Below, piece after piece: positions 37,889-46,687 of a DNA stretch of 64,000 nucleotides; positions within the stretch are counted from its first letter, which is position 1; each line of letters opens with the position of its first letter. The stretch is from Gallaecimonas xiamenensis 3-C-1 (lineage in GTDB: Bacteria > Pseudomonadota > Gammaproteobacteria > Enterobacterales > Gallaecimonadaceae), in contig NZ_AMRI01000009.1 in NCBI RefSeq assembly GCF_000299915.1, positions 1 through 64,000 on the forward strand, read 5' to 3'. A program made the position numbers and the translations under genes. The notes beneath the pieces are model-generated. The model did no database searches. It saw only the letters and a program-made list of their open reading frames with translations, and had not been told where the DNA came from.

Positions 37889-38449
37889 TCAGGCTTTCTT
37901 CAGGTACTCGGCCACCAGCACGATCTGCACGCCGTTGACCTTGCCTTCGATGTGCTTGGGGTTGTTGGTCAGGCGGATGTCCTTGACCAGGGTGCCACGC
38001 TTGGCGGTAAAGCCGGCACCTTTAACGTCCAGATCCTTGATCAGGGTGACGGCGTCCCCTTCGGCCAGACGGGTACCGTTGCTGTCCAGGGTGGGCTCGC
38101 TGTCGTCGTCCCCTAGGCCCGCTTCGGCCCACTTTTGCACTTCCGGGTCCAGGTAGAGCATGTCCAGCAGATCCCGGGCCCAGACTTCGGCAGACAGGCG
38201 CTTGAGCTGGCGCCAGGCCATCACCTGTACCGCCGGTACCTGGCTCCACATGCTGTCATTGAGGCAGCGCCAATGGTTGACGTCGCTGGGGGCTTCGGCC
38301 TGGGCCAGACAGGTGGCACAGAGCAGCACATGGCCGTCCAGGCCATCGTCGCGGCTGGCGGGCACAGGGTAAGGGCTCAGGGATGTGGTGGCGGCGCACA
38401 GTTCGCATTGACCGCCACTGCGGTCCATCAGGTGTTGTTCCAGGCTCAT
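37889..38449 (-). CDS. PhnA-domain protein (YjdM-like, extended)
   Basis: 186 residues. The N-terminal zinc-ribbon-like part has two CxxC pairs (GQCELCAA and LLCATCLAQ), followed by a middle helical insertion (WRQLKRLSAEVWARDLLDML), and the C-terminal PhnA SH3-like domain (GDAVTLIKDLDVKGAGFTAK, PKHIEGKVNGVQIVLVAEYL). E. coli YjdM is about 110 residues; this form is longer. The family name comes from proximity to phosphonate genes, but phosphonoacetate hydrolase activity is not established for it. Single gene with its own terminator. Confidence 0.86.
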   Translation of the reverse strand: MSLEQHLMDRSGGQCELCAATTSLSPYPVPASRDDGLDGHVLLCATCLAQAEAPSDVNHWRCLNDSMWSQVPAVQVMAWRQLKRLSAEVWARDLLDMLYLDPEVQKWAEAGLGDDDSEPTLDSNGTRLAEGDAVTLIKDLDVKGAGFTAKRGTLVKDIRLTNNPKHIEGKVNGVQIVLVAEYLKKA

Positions 38450-38552
38450 ATCCTGCTCCGGTACGGCAAAAAAGTCGGCGGACTATAGCACAATAACCCT
38501 GTGTGTTGTGCGGTTTTGCCGCCGCAGCCACCGGCCGCAGCGGCTACTGTGA

Positions 38553-40229
38553 TCAGCCCTGGCCCAGCCCCAGGCTTTGCAGCATCAGTTCGCGCATACG
38601 GAATTTTTGGATCTTGCCGGTGACCGTCATGGGGTAGTTGTCCACGAAGTGGAAATGGCGGGGGATCTTAAAATGGCTCAGTTCCCCTTCGGCGAAGGCA
38701 CGCATCTCTTCGGCGTCCGCCTGCTGGCCGCTCCTGAGCATCACCCAGGCACAGACTTGTTCGCCGTATTTGTCGTCCGGTATGCCGAACACCTGGATGT
38801 CCTGAACCTTGGGATGGCGGTAGTAGAACTCCTCGATTTCCCTGGGATAAATGTTCTCGCCGCCCCGGATGATCATGTCTTTGATGCGGCCCACCACCTG
38901 CACATAACCGTCCTGGTCCATCACTCCCAGGTCTCCCGAATGCAGCCAACCGTCCTGGTCCACGGTTTCGGCACTCTTTTGCGGGTCGTCCCAGTAGCCC
39001 AGCATCACCGAATAGGCCCTGTTGCAGATCTCGCCACGTTCCCCCAGGGGCACTTCGTCCCCGAAGGCGTCGACGATTTTGACCTCCTGGTGGGCGCCGG
39101 CCTTGCCGACGGTGCCGATGCGTTTTTCCAAAGGATCGTCGCGCAAGGTGATGTGGTTGATGGGGCTGGATTCGGTTTGGCCGTAGGCGATCAGCACCTC
39201 TTCCATATGCAGCTTGCCGATGACCTTCTTCATCAGCTCTACCGGGCAGGTGGCCCCGGCCATGACACCGGTGCGCAGGCTGGTCAGGTCGAATTGGTCA
39301 AACTGCGGGTGTTCAAGTTCGGCAATAAACATGGTGGGCACCCCGTGCAGGGCGGTACAGCGCTCTTCACTGACCGCTTTGAGGGTACTGTCGGCGTCAA
39401 AGGCTTCTGCCGGGAAAACGGCGGTGGCGCCATGGGCCACGCACAGCAGGCTGCCCAGCACCATGCCGAAGCAATGGTAAAGGGGCACGGGAATGCACAG
39501 CTTGTCCGCCGGGCTCATGCCCATAGCGTCGCCCACCAGCTTGGCGTTGTTGAGGATATTGTGATGGGACAGGGTGGCGCCCTTGGGGTTGCCGGTGGTG
39601 CCGGAAGTGAACTGGATATTGATGGGATCCTGGGGGCTCAGATCCAGGGCGTCCAGCAGGGCGCTGTCCTCGGCGGTCAAATCTCCCATCAGCCAGTCAA
39701 ACGCCAGGTAGCCGGGGCGGGCCTTACCCATGGTGATGATATGGCGCAGGCTCGGCAGGGCCTGGGCGTCCAGCTCCGCCCCTGAATGGGTATGGGCCAG
39801 CTCCGGCGCCAGTGCCTCGAGCATGGCCAGGTAGTTGCTCTGGCGAAAGCCTTCGGCACAAATCAGGGCCTTGCACTGCACCTTGTTCAGGGCATAGGCC
39901 AATTCGCTCTTTTGGTAGTTGGGGTTGATGCAGACCATGATCGCCCCGAGCCGGGCCGTGGCAAACTGCACCAGCAGCCATTGGTAGCAGTTGGGGGCCC
40001 AGATCCCCACCCTGTCCCCTTTCTCTATGCCAAGGCGCAGCAGGCTGATGGCCAGCCTGTCCACCTGCTCAAGCAGTTGGCTATAGCTCCAGCGGATCTG
40101 TTGGTGGCGCACCACCAGGGCCGGGTGATCCGGGTGTAGGGTGGCCTTTTCCTTAAGGCAGTCGCCAATGGTCATGTTCAGGAGCGGGGTTTGGGTATCG
40201 CCAAAAGAGTGGCTTGCCGTCTTGGCCAT
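38553..40229 (-). CDS. Acyl-CoA ligase (AMP-binding family)
   Basis: Activates a carboxylic acid, probably a fatty acid, through an acyl-adenylate; cytoplasmic. From ATG 40229 it has 558 residues. Motifs: IQFTSGTTGNPKGATLSHHN for AMP binding, VPLYHCFGMVLGSL, AYGQTESSPINH, GYWDDPQKSAETVDQDGWLH and GRIKDMIIRGGENIYP, with the terminal Lys in VTGKIQKFRM. It resembles medium- or long-chain ligases of the FadD/AtuH type; chain length cannot be set. The frame is open to 40340, so ATG 40271 is an alternative; 40229 was chosen for GGAGT upstream. Divergent from the CHAD gene. Confidence 0.88.
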   Translation of the reverse strand: MAKTASHSFGDTQTPLLNMTIGDCLKEKATLHPDHPALVVRHQQIRWSYSQLLEQVDRLAISLLRLGIEKGDRVGIWAPNCYQWLLVQFATARLGAIMVCINPNYQKSELAYALNKVQCKALICAEGFRQSNYLAMLEALAPELAHTHSGAELDAQALPSLRHIITMGKARPGYLAFDWLMGDLTAEDSALLDALDLSPQDPINIQFTSGTTGNPKGATLSHHNILNNAKLVGDAMGMSPADKLCIPVPLYHCFGMVLGSLLCVAHGATAVFPAEAFDADSTLKAVSEERCTALHGVPTMFIAELEHPQFDQFDLTSLRTGVMAGATCPVELMKKVIGKLHMEEVLIAYGQTESSPINHITLRDDPLEKRIGTVGKAGAHQEVKIVDAFGDEVPLGERGEICNRAYSVMLGYWDDPQKSAETVDQDGWLHSGDLGVMDQDGYVQVVGRIKDMIIRGGENIYPREIEEFYYRHPKVQDIQVFGIPDDKYGEQVCAWVMLRSGQQADAEEMRAFAEGELSHFKIPRHFHFVDNYPMTVTGKIQKFRMRELMLQSLGLGQG

Positions 40230-40372
40230 CGCGGTTGGACTCCATTGCAGTTGATGACCATGATTTAGCATGGCGGCCCGCCGCCTACCTTTATCCTTTT
40301 GTCTAATAGATGCGCGATGGCTGAATGACGCCGGGGCCAAAGGCTTGATGCCCTGGCTCCAGGGGAGGGGAT

Positions 40373-41008
40373 GTGAGAAGCCGCATCAAACAGCAGTTGC
40401 AACAGCAACTGGACAGCCTGGACGTGCACCAGTGCCGCAAGGTGGCCAAGGTGTGCGAAGCCTGGGCCAGGCTCGGTGCCCATAAGGCCCTGGCAAGGGG
40501 TGCCAAGGGGCTGCGAAGAGACCTTGGTGCCCAGCGGGATGCCTGGGTTCGCTACCAGTGGCGCCTGAAACTGGGTCAAAAGGCCAAGGCGCCGCCCATG
40601 GGACCGGCGCCCAAGGTAGAGGCCCTCAAGGCCGCCATTAGGGTGGCTCCCTTACCCGATGAAAGCCAGCTGCTGCTGGGATTTTGCCGCCGCTACCGCA
40701 AGGCCCGCCGCCATTACCTTGCCTTGAAGAGCTGTAAACACCCCAGGCCAGAGGCCCTGCATCGTTTGCGAAAAGAGGTCAAAGCCCTGGCCGTCTACAG
40801 CCTGTGGCTGGGGGCCAAGGCCCTGGCGGCGGCATTTAAGACCCTGGGGGACAGGCTGGGGGACGACCACGACCTGGCGGTGTTGGGGGGGCAAAAGGCC
40901 AAGGACAGGCGGCGCCAGCAGCACCGGCAGCTGCACGTGCTGCTGCGCACCTGCTTTGGGAAAAAGTCTTTACGAAACTGTGACCTGGGTAGCGCAGTGC
41001 CACTTTAA
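40373..41008 (+). CDS. CHAD-domain protein
   Basis: 211 residues, very basic. CHAD features: RHYLALKSCKHPRPEALHRL, with a conserved His and LRKEVKALAVYSLWLG, plus LGDRLGDDHDLAVLGGQ. CHAD domains bind inorganic polyphosphate and often lie near CYTH phosphatases; none is visible here. Start codon is GTG 40373 preceded by GGAGGGGAT. It is somewhat shorter than typical CHAD proteins of about 250-300 residues, but both helical halves can be seen. Confidence 0.82.
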   Translation: MRSRIKQQLQQQLDSLDVHQCRKVAKVCEAWARLGAHKALARGAKGLRRDLGAQRDAWVRYQWRLKLGQKAKAPPMGPAPKVEALKAAIRVAPLPDESQLLLGFCRRYRKARRHYLALKSCKHPRPEALHRLRKEVKALAVYSLWLGAKALAAAFKTLGDRLGDDHDLAVLGGQKAKDRRRQQHRQLHVLLRTCFGKKSLRNCDLGSAVPL

Positions 41009-41098
41009 CCGGCGCCTTTCTCGTCATTACAATGCCCAGCCCTAAATACCGGGGCCAAGCCGCCGATACTACAGGTGCAGCAGCTTTTGGGTAGCCAT

Positions 41099-42694
41099 AT
41101 GACCATAGTAAAAAAAATACTCCTGATCCCTTTCGTTGGCGCCTTGGGGTTTGCCATCGTCATGATACTGACGGTGCTGACCGCCAAAGACACCGGTAAT
41201 GAGTTGGCCCAGGCCCAGTCCCTGAGTTTCCCGACCCTGCGCCTAGCCGACCAGTCACTGCAAAAGTGGGCCGCCCTCAAGAGTGGTTTCAGCTCGGCGG
41301 TGACCACTGCCGACGAGGACACCCTCAAGGCCACCCAGGCCCTGGCCCAAGGCTTTAGCGATGACCTGACCCAGATGGCCCGCCTGACCGGTGACAAGGA
41401 AGTCGCGGAATTACAGCGCCGCTCCCGCAGCTATATCGACGAGGCCTCCGCCATCGCCCAGGGCATGATTGATTCGAGCCTGGACTTTTCCACCCTGGGC
41501 CAGCGCTCCAGCGCCATGAACGAAAATTACGACGCCGTCACCGACAGCCTGGATCGCTACCGCGACCAGTACCTGGCGGCTTTCCAGCAAAGCCTGCAAA
41601 GCGCCCAGGACGACGCCAACACCCTGGCCCTGCGCGGCAGCCTGCTGGGGGTGGGCACCATAGTGCTGCTGTTCCTTATCGCCATCCCTGTGGTGCGCGG
41701 CATCCGTGCCAATCTGGGTGACGTGGTGGATTCCCTCAAACGTTTTGCCCGCGAAGACGGCGACCTGACGGTGCGCCTGAAGGTGCGCTCCGACGACGAA
41801 CTGGGTGAACTGGTGAACTGGTTCAATGCCTTTGTGGCCAAGTTGCAGGACGTGATCCAGCAGGTGGTGGCCAGTGCCAGCCCCCTGGCCCAGGTTGCCC
41901 AGTCCCTGAACCGTTTGACCGATGCCTCCGACAAGGTGATGCAGGCCCAACTGGACAACGCTTCCCGTACCCTGCAGGCGGTGGAGCAGATGAACGATTC
42001 GGTGCACCAGGTGGCCGCCCATGCCGCCGAGGCCTCTTCGGCGTCCCGTGGCATCAGCCAAAACGTCAACCAGGGCCACAAGGACGTTACCAACACCGTT
42101 TCCCAGATGCAGTCCCTGTCTGACGAGGTGGAAACCTCGGCCCAGGTGGTGCAGCGCCTGGTAAAAGATGCCGAACAGGTGGGTCAGGTGGTGGACGTTA
42201 TCCGCGCCATTGCCGATCAGACCAACCTGCTGGCCCTGAACGCCGCTATCGAAGCGGCCCGGGCCGGCGAGCAGGGCAGGGGCTTTGCGGTGGTGGCGGA
42301 CGAAGTGCGCACCCTGGCGTCCCGTACCCAGAGTTCCACCAGCGAGATCCAGGCCACCATAGAGCAGCTCCAGGAAGGGGCCCGCCAGGCGGTGGCGGCC
42401 ATGTCCAGCTCGGTGGAAAACGCCCAAACCGGGGTGGACCGTGCCCACACCGCCGGCGAGGCCTTGAGCCGCATCACCCAGGACGTCACCCAGATCCTGG
42501 CCATGAACCAGGAGATAGCCCAGGCCACCGAGGCCCAGCAAAGCACTTCCTCGGACATGGTGGGCTTTGTCAACCGCATCCGCGAGCAGGCCCAGGACAG
42601 CGCCGCTGCCACCCGGGAGCTGACCGACGTGGCGGTGCAGCTGCGCCAGCATGCCGGCGAGCTGCACAAGGTTACGTCCTCGTTCAAGGTCTGA
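41099..42694 (+). CDS. Methyl-accepting chemotaxis protein
   Basis: 531-residue transmembrane chemoreceptor. TM1 is at about residues 5-25 ([20 protein letters not shown]), a helical-bundle periplasmic sensor runs to about 175, TM2 is at about 178-200 ([19 protein letters not shown]), followed by HAMP (about 200-255). The signalling domain has the invariant hairpin tip ([37 protein letters not shown]). Start ATG 41099 was chosen over GTG 41075 because it begins directly at the basic cap of TM1. Ligand unknown. Monocistronic with a downstream terminator. Confidence 0.94.
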   Translation: MTIVKKILLIPFVGALGFAIVMILTVLTAKDTGNELAQAQSLSFPTLRLADQSLQKWAALKSGFSSAVTTADEDTLKATQALAQGFSDDLTQMARLTGDKEVAELQRRSRSYIDEASAIAQGMIDSSLDFSTLGQRSSAMNENYDAVTDSLDRYRDQYLAAFQQSLQSAQDDANTLALRGSLLGVGTIVLLFLIAIPVVRGIRANLGDVVDSLKRFAREDGDLTVRLKVRSDDELGELVNWFNAFVAKLQDVIQQVVASASPLAQVAQSLNRLTDASDKVMQAQLDNASRTLQAVEQMNDSVHQVAAHAAEASSASRGISQNVNQGHKDVTNTVSQMQSLSDEVETSAQVVQRLVKDAEQVGQVVDVIRAIADQTNLLALNAAIEAARAGEQGRGFAVVADEVRTLASRTQSSTSEIQATIEQLQEGARQAVAAMSSSVENAQTGVDRAHTAGEALSRITQDVTQILAMNQEIAQATEAQQSTSSDMVGFVNRIREQAQDSAAATRELTDVAVQLRQHAGELHKVTSSFKV

Positions 42695-42704
42695 TTTCCG
42701 GCCA

Positions 42705-42735
42705 TAAAAAAAGCCTCCCATCGGAAGGCTTTTTT
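42705..42735. terminator. Terminator between MCP and porin genes
   Basis: AAGCCTCC and GGAAGGCTT form a stem with one bulge around a CATC loop (42711-42731), with A8 to the left and T6 to the right; usable in both directions. Confidence 0.82.
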
Positions 42736-42748
42736 GTTGGGGTATTGC

Positions 42749-43882
42749 TTAGAACACCAGGTCGATACCGGCGGAGATCAGCTTGGCGTCTTCGGTAGAG
42801 CCAAGGTCGTCCTCAATCTGGTTGTACTCCAGCTTGAAGGCGGCGCTGGGGTGAAAGTCCCAACGCAGGCCCAGGGTGTGGGTGGTGCTCTCGGAGCGGC
42901 CCAGGTCGTAGACGGCGTTGACGGCCCCGGCCAGCAGCGCCGGCAGGTTGGCGGTGGACTTGCGGTCGGCCTTGGCGTCGAACTTCTCGTAGCTGTAGTA
43001 GGGGGTGACGCTGTCAAAGCGATAGCCGATGGAGGCGTACCAGCCGTCGGTTTCAGGGATCAGGGCGTCATCCACCTGGTAGTGGGTGAACTCGGCGTTA
43101 AACAGCAGGTTCTGGTAGTCGATACCCAGGCCCAGGCCCCAGAAGGTGCCACGGTCTTCTTCGGTGACCATGCCGTCGGCCAGGTCGGTCAGACCCAGGC
43201 CTTGCAGCTGGGCTACCAGGGCACCCAGTTGCTGCTGGGATTCGGCGTCGTTGGGGGCGAAGGTCACCTTGGCGGTGGCGTAGGTGCCGCGCAGGCTCAG
43301 CCAGTCACGGGTCATTTCCCAGCTGGCGCCCAGGGCGTTCTTCAGCTCACCAGAGCCTTCCACGCCGTTGGGGGAGATGTCGCCGTCGTAGGAGCCGCCG
43401 TAGAGCTTGAGGTTGGACTCCCAGTCACCGAAGAAGGTGGTGTTGTCCAGGCGGATCCCTTCGATGGTGTTAAAGGGCACGCCGTAGACGCTTTGGGGCG
43501 GGCGCAGCCAAGTGTAGGCGTAGCCTACGTCCAGGAAGGCGGAGTAACGAAACAGGGGGGCGCGCAGCTTACCGGCGTGCAGTTTCCAGTCGTCGTTGAG
43601 GGCGTAGGAAATGTAGGCCCACTCCAGGTCGGCGTCGTAGTCGTCGGCGCCTTTGGCCATGATCTGGGCGGTGGCGGTCAGGCCTTCACCCAGGTCGGCC
43701 ATGGCCTGCAGGGCAAACAGGGAATCGGGCTTGAAGGACAGGTCGTCGTCATAACCCAGGGCAGTCTCGTCGCTGCTCAGGGTCTGGCCTGCCACTATGG
43801 AGGCAAAACCGTTGAAACGGATGTCGGCGGCAGCCTGACCACAGAGGGTCGCCAGAGCCAGGGCAAGTGCAGTCTTTTTCAT
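42749..43882 (-). CDS. Porin-like outer-membrane protein
   Basis: 377 residues with a clean signal peptide (MKKTALALALATLCGQAAA) and an amphipathic strand pattern ending in EDAKLISAGIDLVF, a typical barrel C-terminus with Phe. Motifs FNGFASIVAGQTLSSDE and LYGGSYDGDI resemble Shewanella/Vibrio porins found beside short PstS-like genes. It lies 11 bp downstream of the PstS-like gene, so the two are cotranscribed and may act in anion, possibly phosphate, uptake (inference). Confidence 0.86.
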   Translation of the reverse strand: MKKTALALALATLCGQAAADIRFNGFASIVAGQTLSSDETALGYDDDLSFKPDSLFALQAMADLGEGLTATAQIMAKGADDYDADLEWAYISYALNDDWKLHAGKLRAPLFRYSAFLDVGYAYTWLRPPQSVYGVPFNTIEGIRLDNTTFFGDWESNLKLYGGSYDGDISPNGVEGSGELKNALGASWEMTRDWLSLRGTYATAKVTFAPNDAESQQQLGALVAQLQGLGLTDLADGMVTEEDRGTFWGLGLGIDYQNLLFNAEFTHYQVDDALIPETDGWYASIGYRFDSVTPYYSYEKFDAKADRKSTANLPALLAGAVNAVYDLGRSESTTHTLGLRWDFHPSAAFKLEYNQIEDDLGSTEDAKLISAGIDLVF

Positions 43883-43893
43883 GTCGTCCTACC

Positions 43894-44286
43894 TTAGAGG
43901 GTCTTGATCACTTTGACGCTGGCGTCCACGGCGTCGGCAGGGATATAGCCGATGGCGTTGACGTCGGCAGCGACCTTGGCCTTCATGGCCGCAGCATCCG
44001 CCATATCGGCGGGGGGAGTGCCGCCCCCGGTGAAGATCAACTTGGACCAATAGGCTTTGAGCTGGCTGCTGTTTTTACCCAGGACCTTGCTGTTGAACTC
44101 ATCGCGGGCCGGCTGGCTTTCCGCCAGGTTGAAGGGGGTCAGGCCCTTTTGTTTGCCCAGGAACAGGCGTTCAATCTGGTCGTCGGCGGGTACCTGGCTT
44201 TGACCGGGATTGATGATGACGGCGATGTCCGCCATGGCAGAAACGCTGACGCCCATCAGGGCGGCGGCGCACAACAATCTACGCAT
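43894..44286 (-). CDS. Short PstS-like (phosphate ABC) substrate-binding protein
   Basis: 130 residues with a signal (MRRLLCAAALMGVSVSAMAD). The mature part DIAVIINPGQSQVP, IERLFLGKQ, YWSKLIFTGGGTPP and AIGYIPADAVDASVKVI corresponds to one lobe of the PstS-like binding fold. It is about half the size of a true PstS, so it may bind ligand weakly or be a helper. First of a two-gene unit with the porin. A 157-bp gap upstream contains CGCCGC/GCGGCG inverted repeats at about 44318-44334. Confidence 0.85.
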   Translation of the reverse strand: MRRLLCAAALMGVSVSAMADIAVIINPGQSQVPADDQIERLFLGKQKGLTPFNLAESQPARDEFNSKVLGKNSSQLKAYWSKLIFTGGGTPPADMADAAAMKAKVAADVNAIGYIPADAVDASVKVIKTL

Positions 44287-44443
44287 GCTAATCCTCTTCT
44301 TATCAGCTGCTTAAACGCCGCTTTTCGCGGCGGGCGCAGTATAGAAGAGAGCGACAGGTGTAACAGAAAATTGAGTAAAAACTTGGCAAGGTTGTGATCG
44401 GGGCTACAAAACCTTTGCCAAGGTAAGGTTATTGCTGTCGGGG

Positions 44444-45544
44444 TTACGGCATATGGGGGAAATCCGGCCTCTGGGTAAGCAGTTTGTTGTCGTCGGCGAA
44501 GAGCGGCTCCGACAGGGCGTAGTGCCACAGCAATTGGGTTAAACAGCACAGGGCGTCCAGGTGGATGCGTTCATAATAATGGGAGGCATCGATACCGAAG
44601 CAGACCAGGGCCGTGCGCAGGTCATTGCCCGCTTCGATGGCCGAGGCCGAGTCGGAGCGGTAGAAGCGGAAGATGTCCCGCTGGTGGGCAATGCCGTGGG
44701 CCTGGCACAGCTGGAGCAGATGATGGGTAAGGTGGTAGTCGAAGGGCCCGGTCTGATCGGCCATGGCCACGGTAACCCCGTATTCGCTGGAGTTTTGCCC
44801 CGGCGCCGTGGTGCCGTTGTCGATGCTGACCATCTCTGCCACGTCCTGGTGCAGTACCGAAGAGGCCCCAGAGCCCACTTCCTCGGTGATCGTGAAAAGC
44901 AGGTGCAGATCCACAGGCAAGGCCACCTGGTCTTCCACCAGGGCCTTGGCCACCGTCAGCAACACCGCCACCCCGGCCTTGTCGTCCAGGTGGCGCGAAT
45001 TGATAAAACCCGACTCTCGGTCCACCTCGGTTTGGGGATCGATGGCGATAAAGTCGCCGATGTGGATGCCGGCATTGACCAGGGCCTGGCGGTCACCCCC
45101 CGGCACGTCCACCCGCAGCTCCAGGTTCTGCCAACTGGCTTCCTGGCTGTCGTTGGCGTTGCCAAAGGTATGGCCGGAGGCCTTAAGGGGCAGCAAGGAT
45201 CCCCGGTAGCGACGCTTGCCGGCAAAGAGGCTGGCCCTGCAGCCCTCGGCAAAGCGGGCGTTCCAATGGCCCACCGGCACCACTTCCAGGCGGCCGTTGT
45301 CCTTGAGCCTTTTGACCTGGGCCCCCAGGGTGTCCAGGTGGGCCACCAAGGCCCGGTCAGGGGAGCGCTGGCGCCCGGCGACGGTGGCGCGGATGGCGCC
45401 TCTGCGGGTCAGCTCGAAGGGGATATTCAGGCGGGCCAGCTCCTCGCCGACAAAATGCACCACCTGGTCGGTAAAGCCCGAGGGGCTGGGAATGGCCAGC
45501 AGCCTTTCCAGGCAGCTGAGCAGATAATCGGTGTTTGGGGACAC
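44444..45544 (-). CDS. M42-family peptidase of the NAGGN osmoprotectant type
   Basis: 366 residues, cytoplasmic metallopeptidase. It closely follows the M42 members associated with N-acetylglutaminylglutamine amide (NAGGN): LLAIPSPSGFTDQVVHFVGE, DRALVAHLDTLGAQVKRL with the first metal His/Asp, NSRHLDDKAGVAVLL, FTITEEVGSGASSVL with the catalytic Glu, and SSEYGVTVAMADQTGPFDYH. The biosynthetic partners (asnO-like synthetase, ngg acetyltransferase) are not in this window, so it stands alone. Preceded by AAGGAGG. Confidence 0.88.
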   Translation of the reverse strand: MSPNTDYLLSCLERLLAIPSPSGFTDQVVHFVGEELARLNIPFELTRRGAIRATVAGRQRSPDRALVAHLDTLGAQVKRLKDNGRLEVVPVGHWNARFAEGCRASLFAGKRRYRGSLLPLKASGHTFGNANDSQEASWQNLELRVDVPGGDRQALVNAGIHIGDFIAIDPQTEVDRESGFINSRHLDDKAGVAVLLTVAKALVEDQVALPVDLHLLFTITEEVGSGASSVLHQDVAEMVSIDNGTTAPGQNSSEYGVTVAMADQTGPFDYHLTHHLLQLCQAHGIAHQRDIFRFYRSDSASAIEAGNDLRTALVCFGIDASHYYERIHLDALCCLTQLLWHYALSEPLFADDNKLLTQRPDFPHMP

Positions 45545-45681
45545 GGGACCTCCTTGGCCTTTTATCTTGGCCCCAGTATAGAAAGCCCCCGTGATGGTGC
45601 CAGGACAGCTCCTGGTCGTGTCAGCCTTGCGTCAGGGCCAGCCCCTTGGAAAGATGGCCGCAAAACCAGAAGGAGAACACC

Positions 45682-46686
45682 ATGAACACCTTGCTGCGCT
45701 GCCTGTTGCTGGCCGGGGTCGCCTTTGGCGCCCAGGCAAATTCCAAAGCCCCTATTACCATCGCCATCCATGGCGGTGCCGGCACCATTACCCGCGCCAA
45801 CCTGGGGCCCGAGCAGGAAAAGGCCTACCACGCCAAGCTGCAGCAGGCCCTGGACGCCGGCTACGCCGTGCTGGACAAGGGCGGCCCGGCCCTGGAGGCG
45901 GTGCAGGCGGCCATCAAGGTGATGGAAGACTCCCCCCTGTTTAACGCCGGCCTTGGCGCCGTCTACACCTGGGATGGCGAACATGAACTGGACGCCTCCA
46001 TCATGGACGGCAAAACCCTCAACGCCGGCGCCGTGGCCGGGGTCAAAACCGTCAAACACCCCATAGAGGCGGCCTACCGGGTAATGACCCAAAGCCCCCA
46101 TGTGATGCTGTCGGGCCAAGGCGCCGACGACTTCGCCAAGGAACAGGGCCTGGCGCTGGTGGACAACCACTATTTCGACACCGAGTTTCGCAAAAAGGCC
46201 CTGGACAAGGCCAAAGAGCAGATCAAGTTGAGCGGCTACCAGGCCCGTAACTACCTGGCCGGTGACTACAAGTACGGCACCGTCGGCGCCGTGGCCCTGG
46301 ACGCCGACGGTAACCTGGCGGCGGCCACCAGCACCGGCGGCATGACCGCCAAGCGCTACGGCCGTATCGGCGACTCGCCGGTGATCGGCGCCGGCACCTA
46401 TGCCGAAAACGGCGTGTGCGCCGTGTCCGCCACCGGCCATGGGGAATACTTTATCCGCCTCAACATCGCCGCCGATATCTGCGCCCGGGTCCGTTACCAG
46501 GGTAAGGACGTGAAAACCGCCGCCGACGAGGTGATCCATGGTCGCTTGCAACAGTTGGGTGGCACCGGCGGGGTGATAGTGCTGGGCGCCGATGGTAGCA
46601 TCACCCAGCCGTTCAACACCGAGGGCATGTACCGGGGCTATCGCAACAGCGCCGGCAGCAAGACCCTCATCTACGGGAACCCCTGA
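45682..46686 (+). CDS. iaaA: Exported isoaspartyl peptidase/L-asparaginase (Ntn hydrolase)
   Basis: 334 residues with an N-terminal signal (MNTLLRCLLLAGVAFGAQA), so probably periplasmic. It is made as a precursor that cuts itself before the catalytic Thr in YKYGTVGAVALD to give alpha and beta subunits. IAIHGGAGTI and FNAGLGAVYTWDGEHELDAS belong to the alpha chain, TSTGGMTAKRYGRIGDSP to the beta chain. It hydrolyses beta-aspartyl dipeptides and asparagine. ATG 45682 with AAGGAG upstream is better than the frame start at 45646. The btsS start codon follows one base after its stop. Confidence 0.93.
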   Translation: MNTLLRCLLLAGVAFGAQANSKAPITIAIHGGAGTITRANLGPEQEKAYHAKLQQALDAGYAVLDKGGPALEAVQAAIKVMEDSPLFNAGLGAVYTWDGEHELDASIMDGKTLNAGAVAGVKTVKHPIEAAYRVMTQSPHVMLSGQGADDFAKEQGLALVDNHYFDTEFRKKALDKAKEQIKLSGYQARNYLAGDYKYGTVGAVALDADGNLAAATSTGGMTAKRYGRIGDSPVIGAGTYAENGVCAVSATGHGEYFIRLNIAADICARVRYQGKDVKTAADEVIHGRLQQLGGTGGVIVLGADGSITQPFNTEGMYRGYRNSAGSKTLIYGNP

Positions 46687-46687
46687 C

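Noticed and set aside
44340-44380. Possible Pho box ahead of the PstS-like gene
   Set aside because: Reading the minus strand, two CTGT elements are present but spaced 9 bases apart rather than the 11 required for PhoB.
44561-45685. Long open frame on the plus strand opposite the M42 peptidase
   Set aside because: It is the complement shadow of a conserved peptidase in GC-rich DNA; its translation lacks any family signature and has no ribosome site. The same applies to the frames opposite the EAL gene (36432-37799), hmgA (10072-11277), btsS (46751-48109) and the lipoprotein gene (22509-23759).
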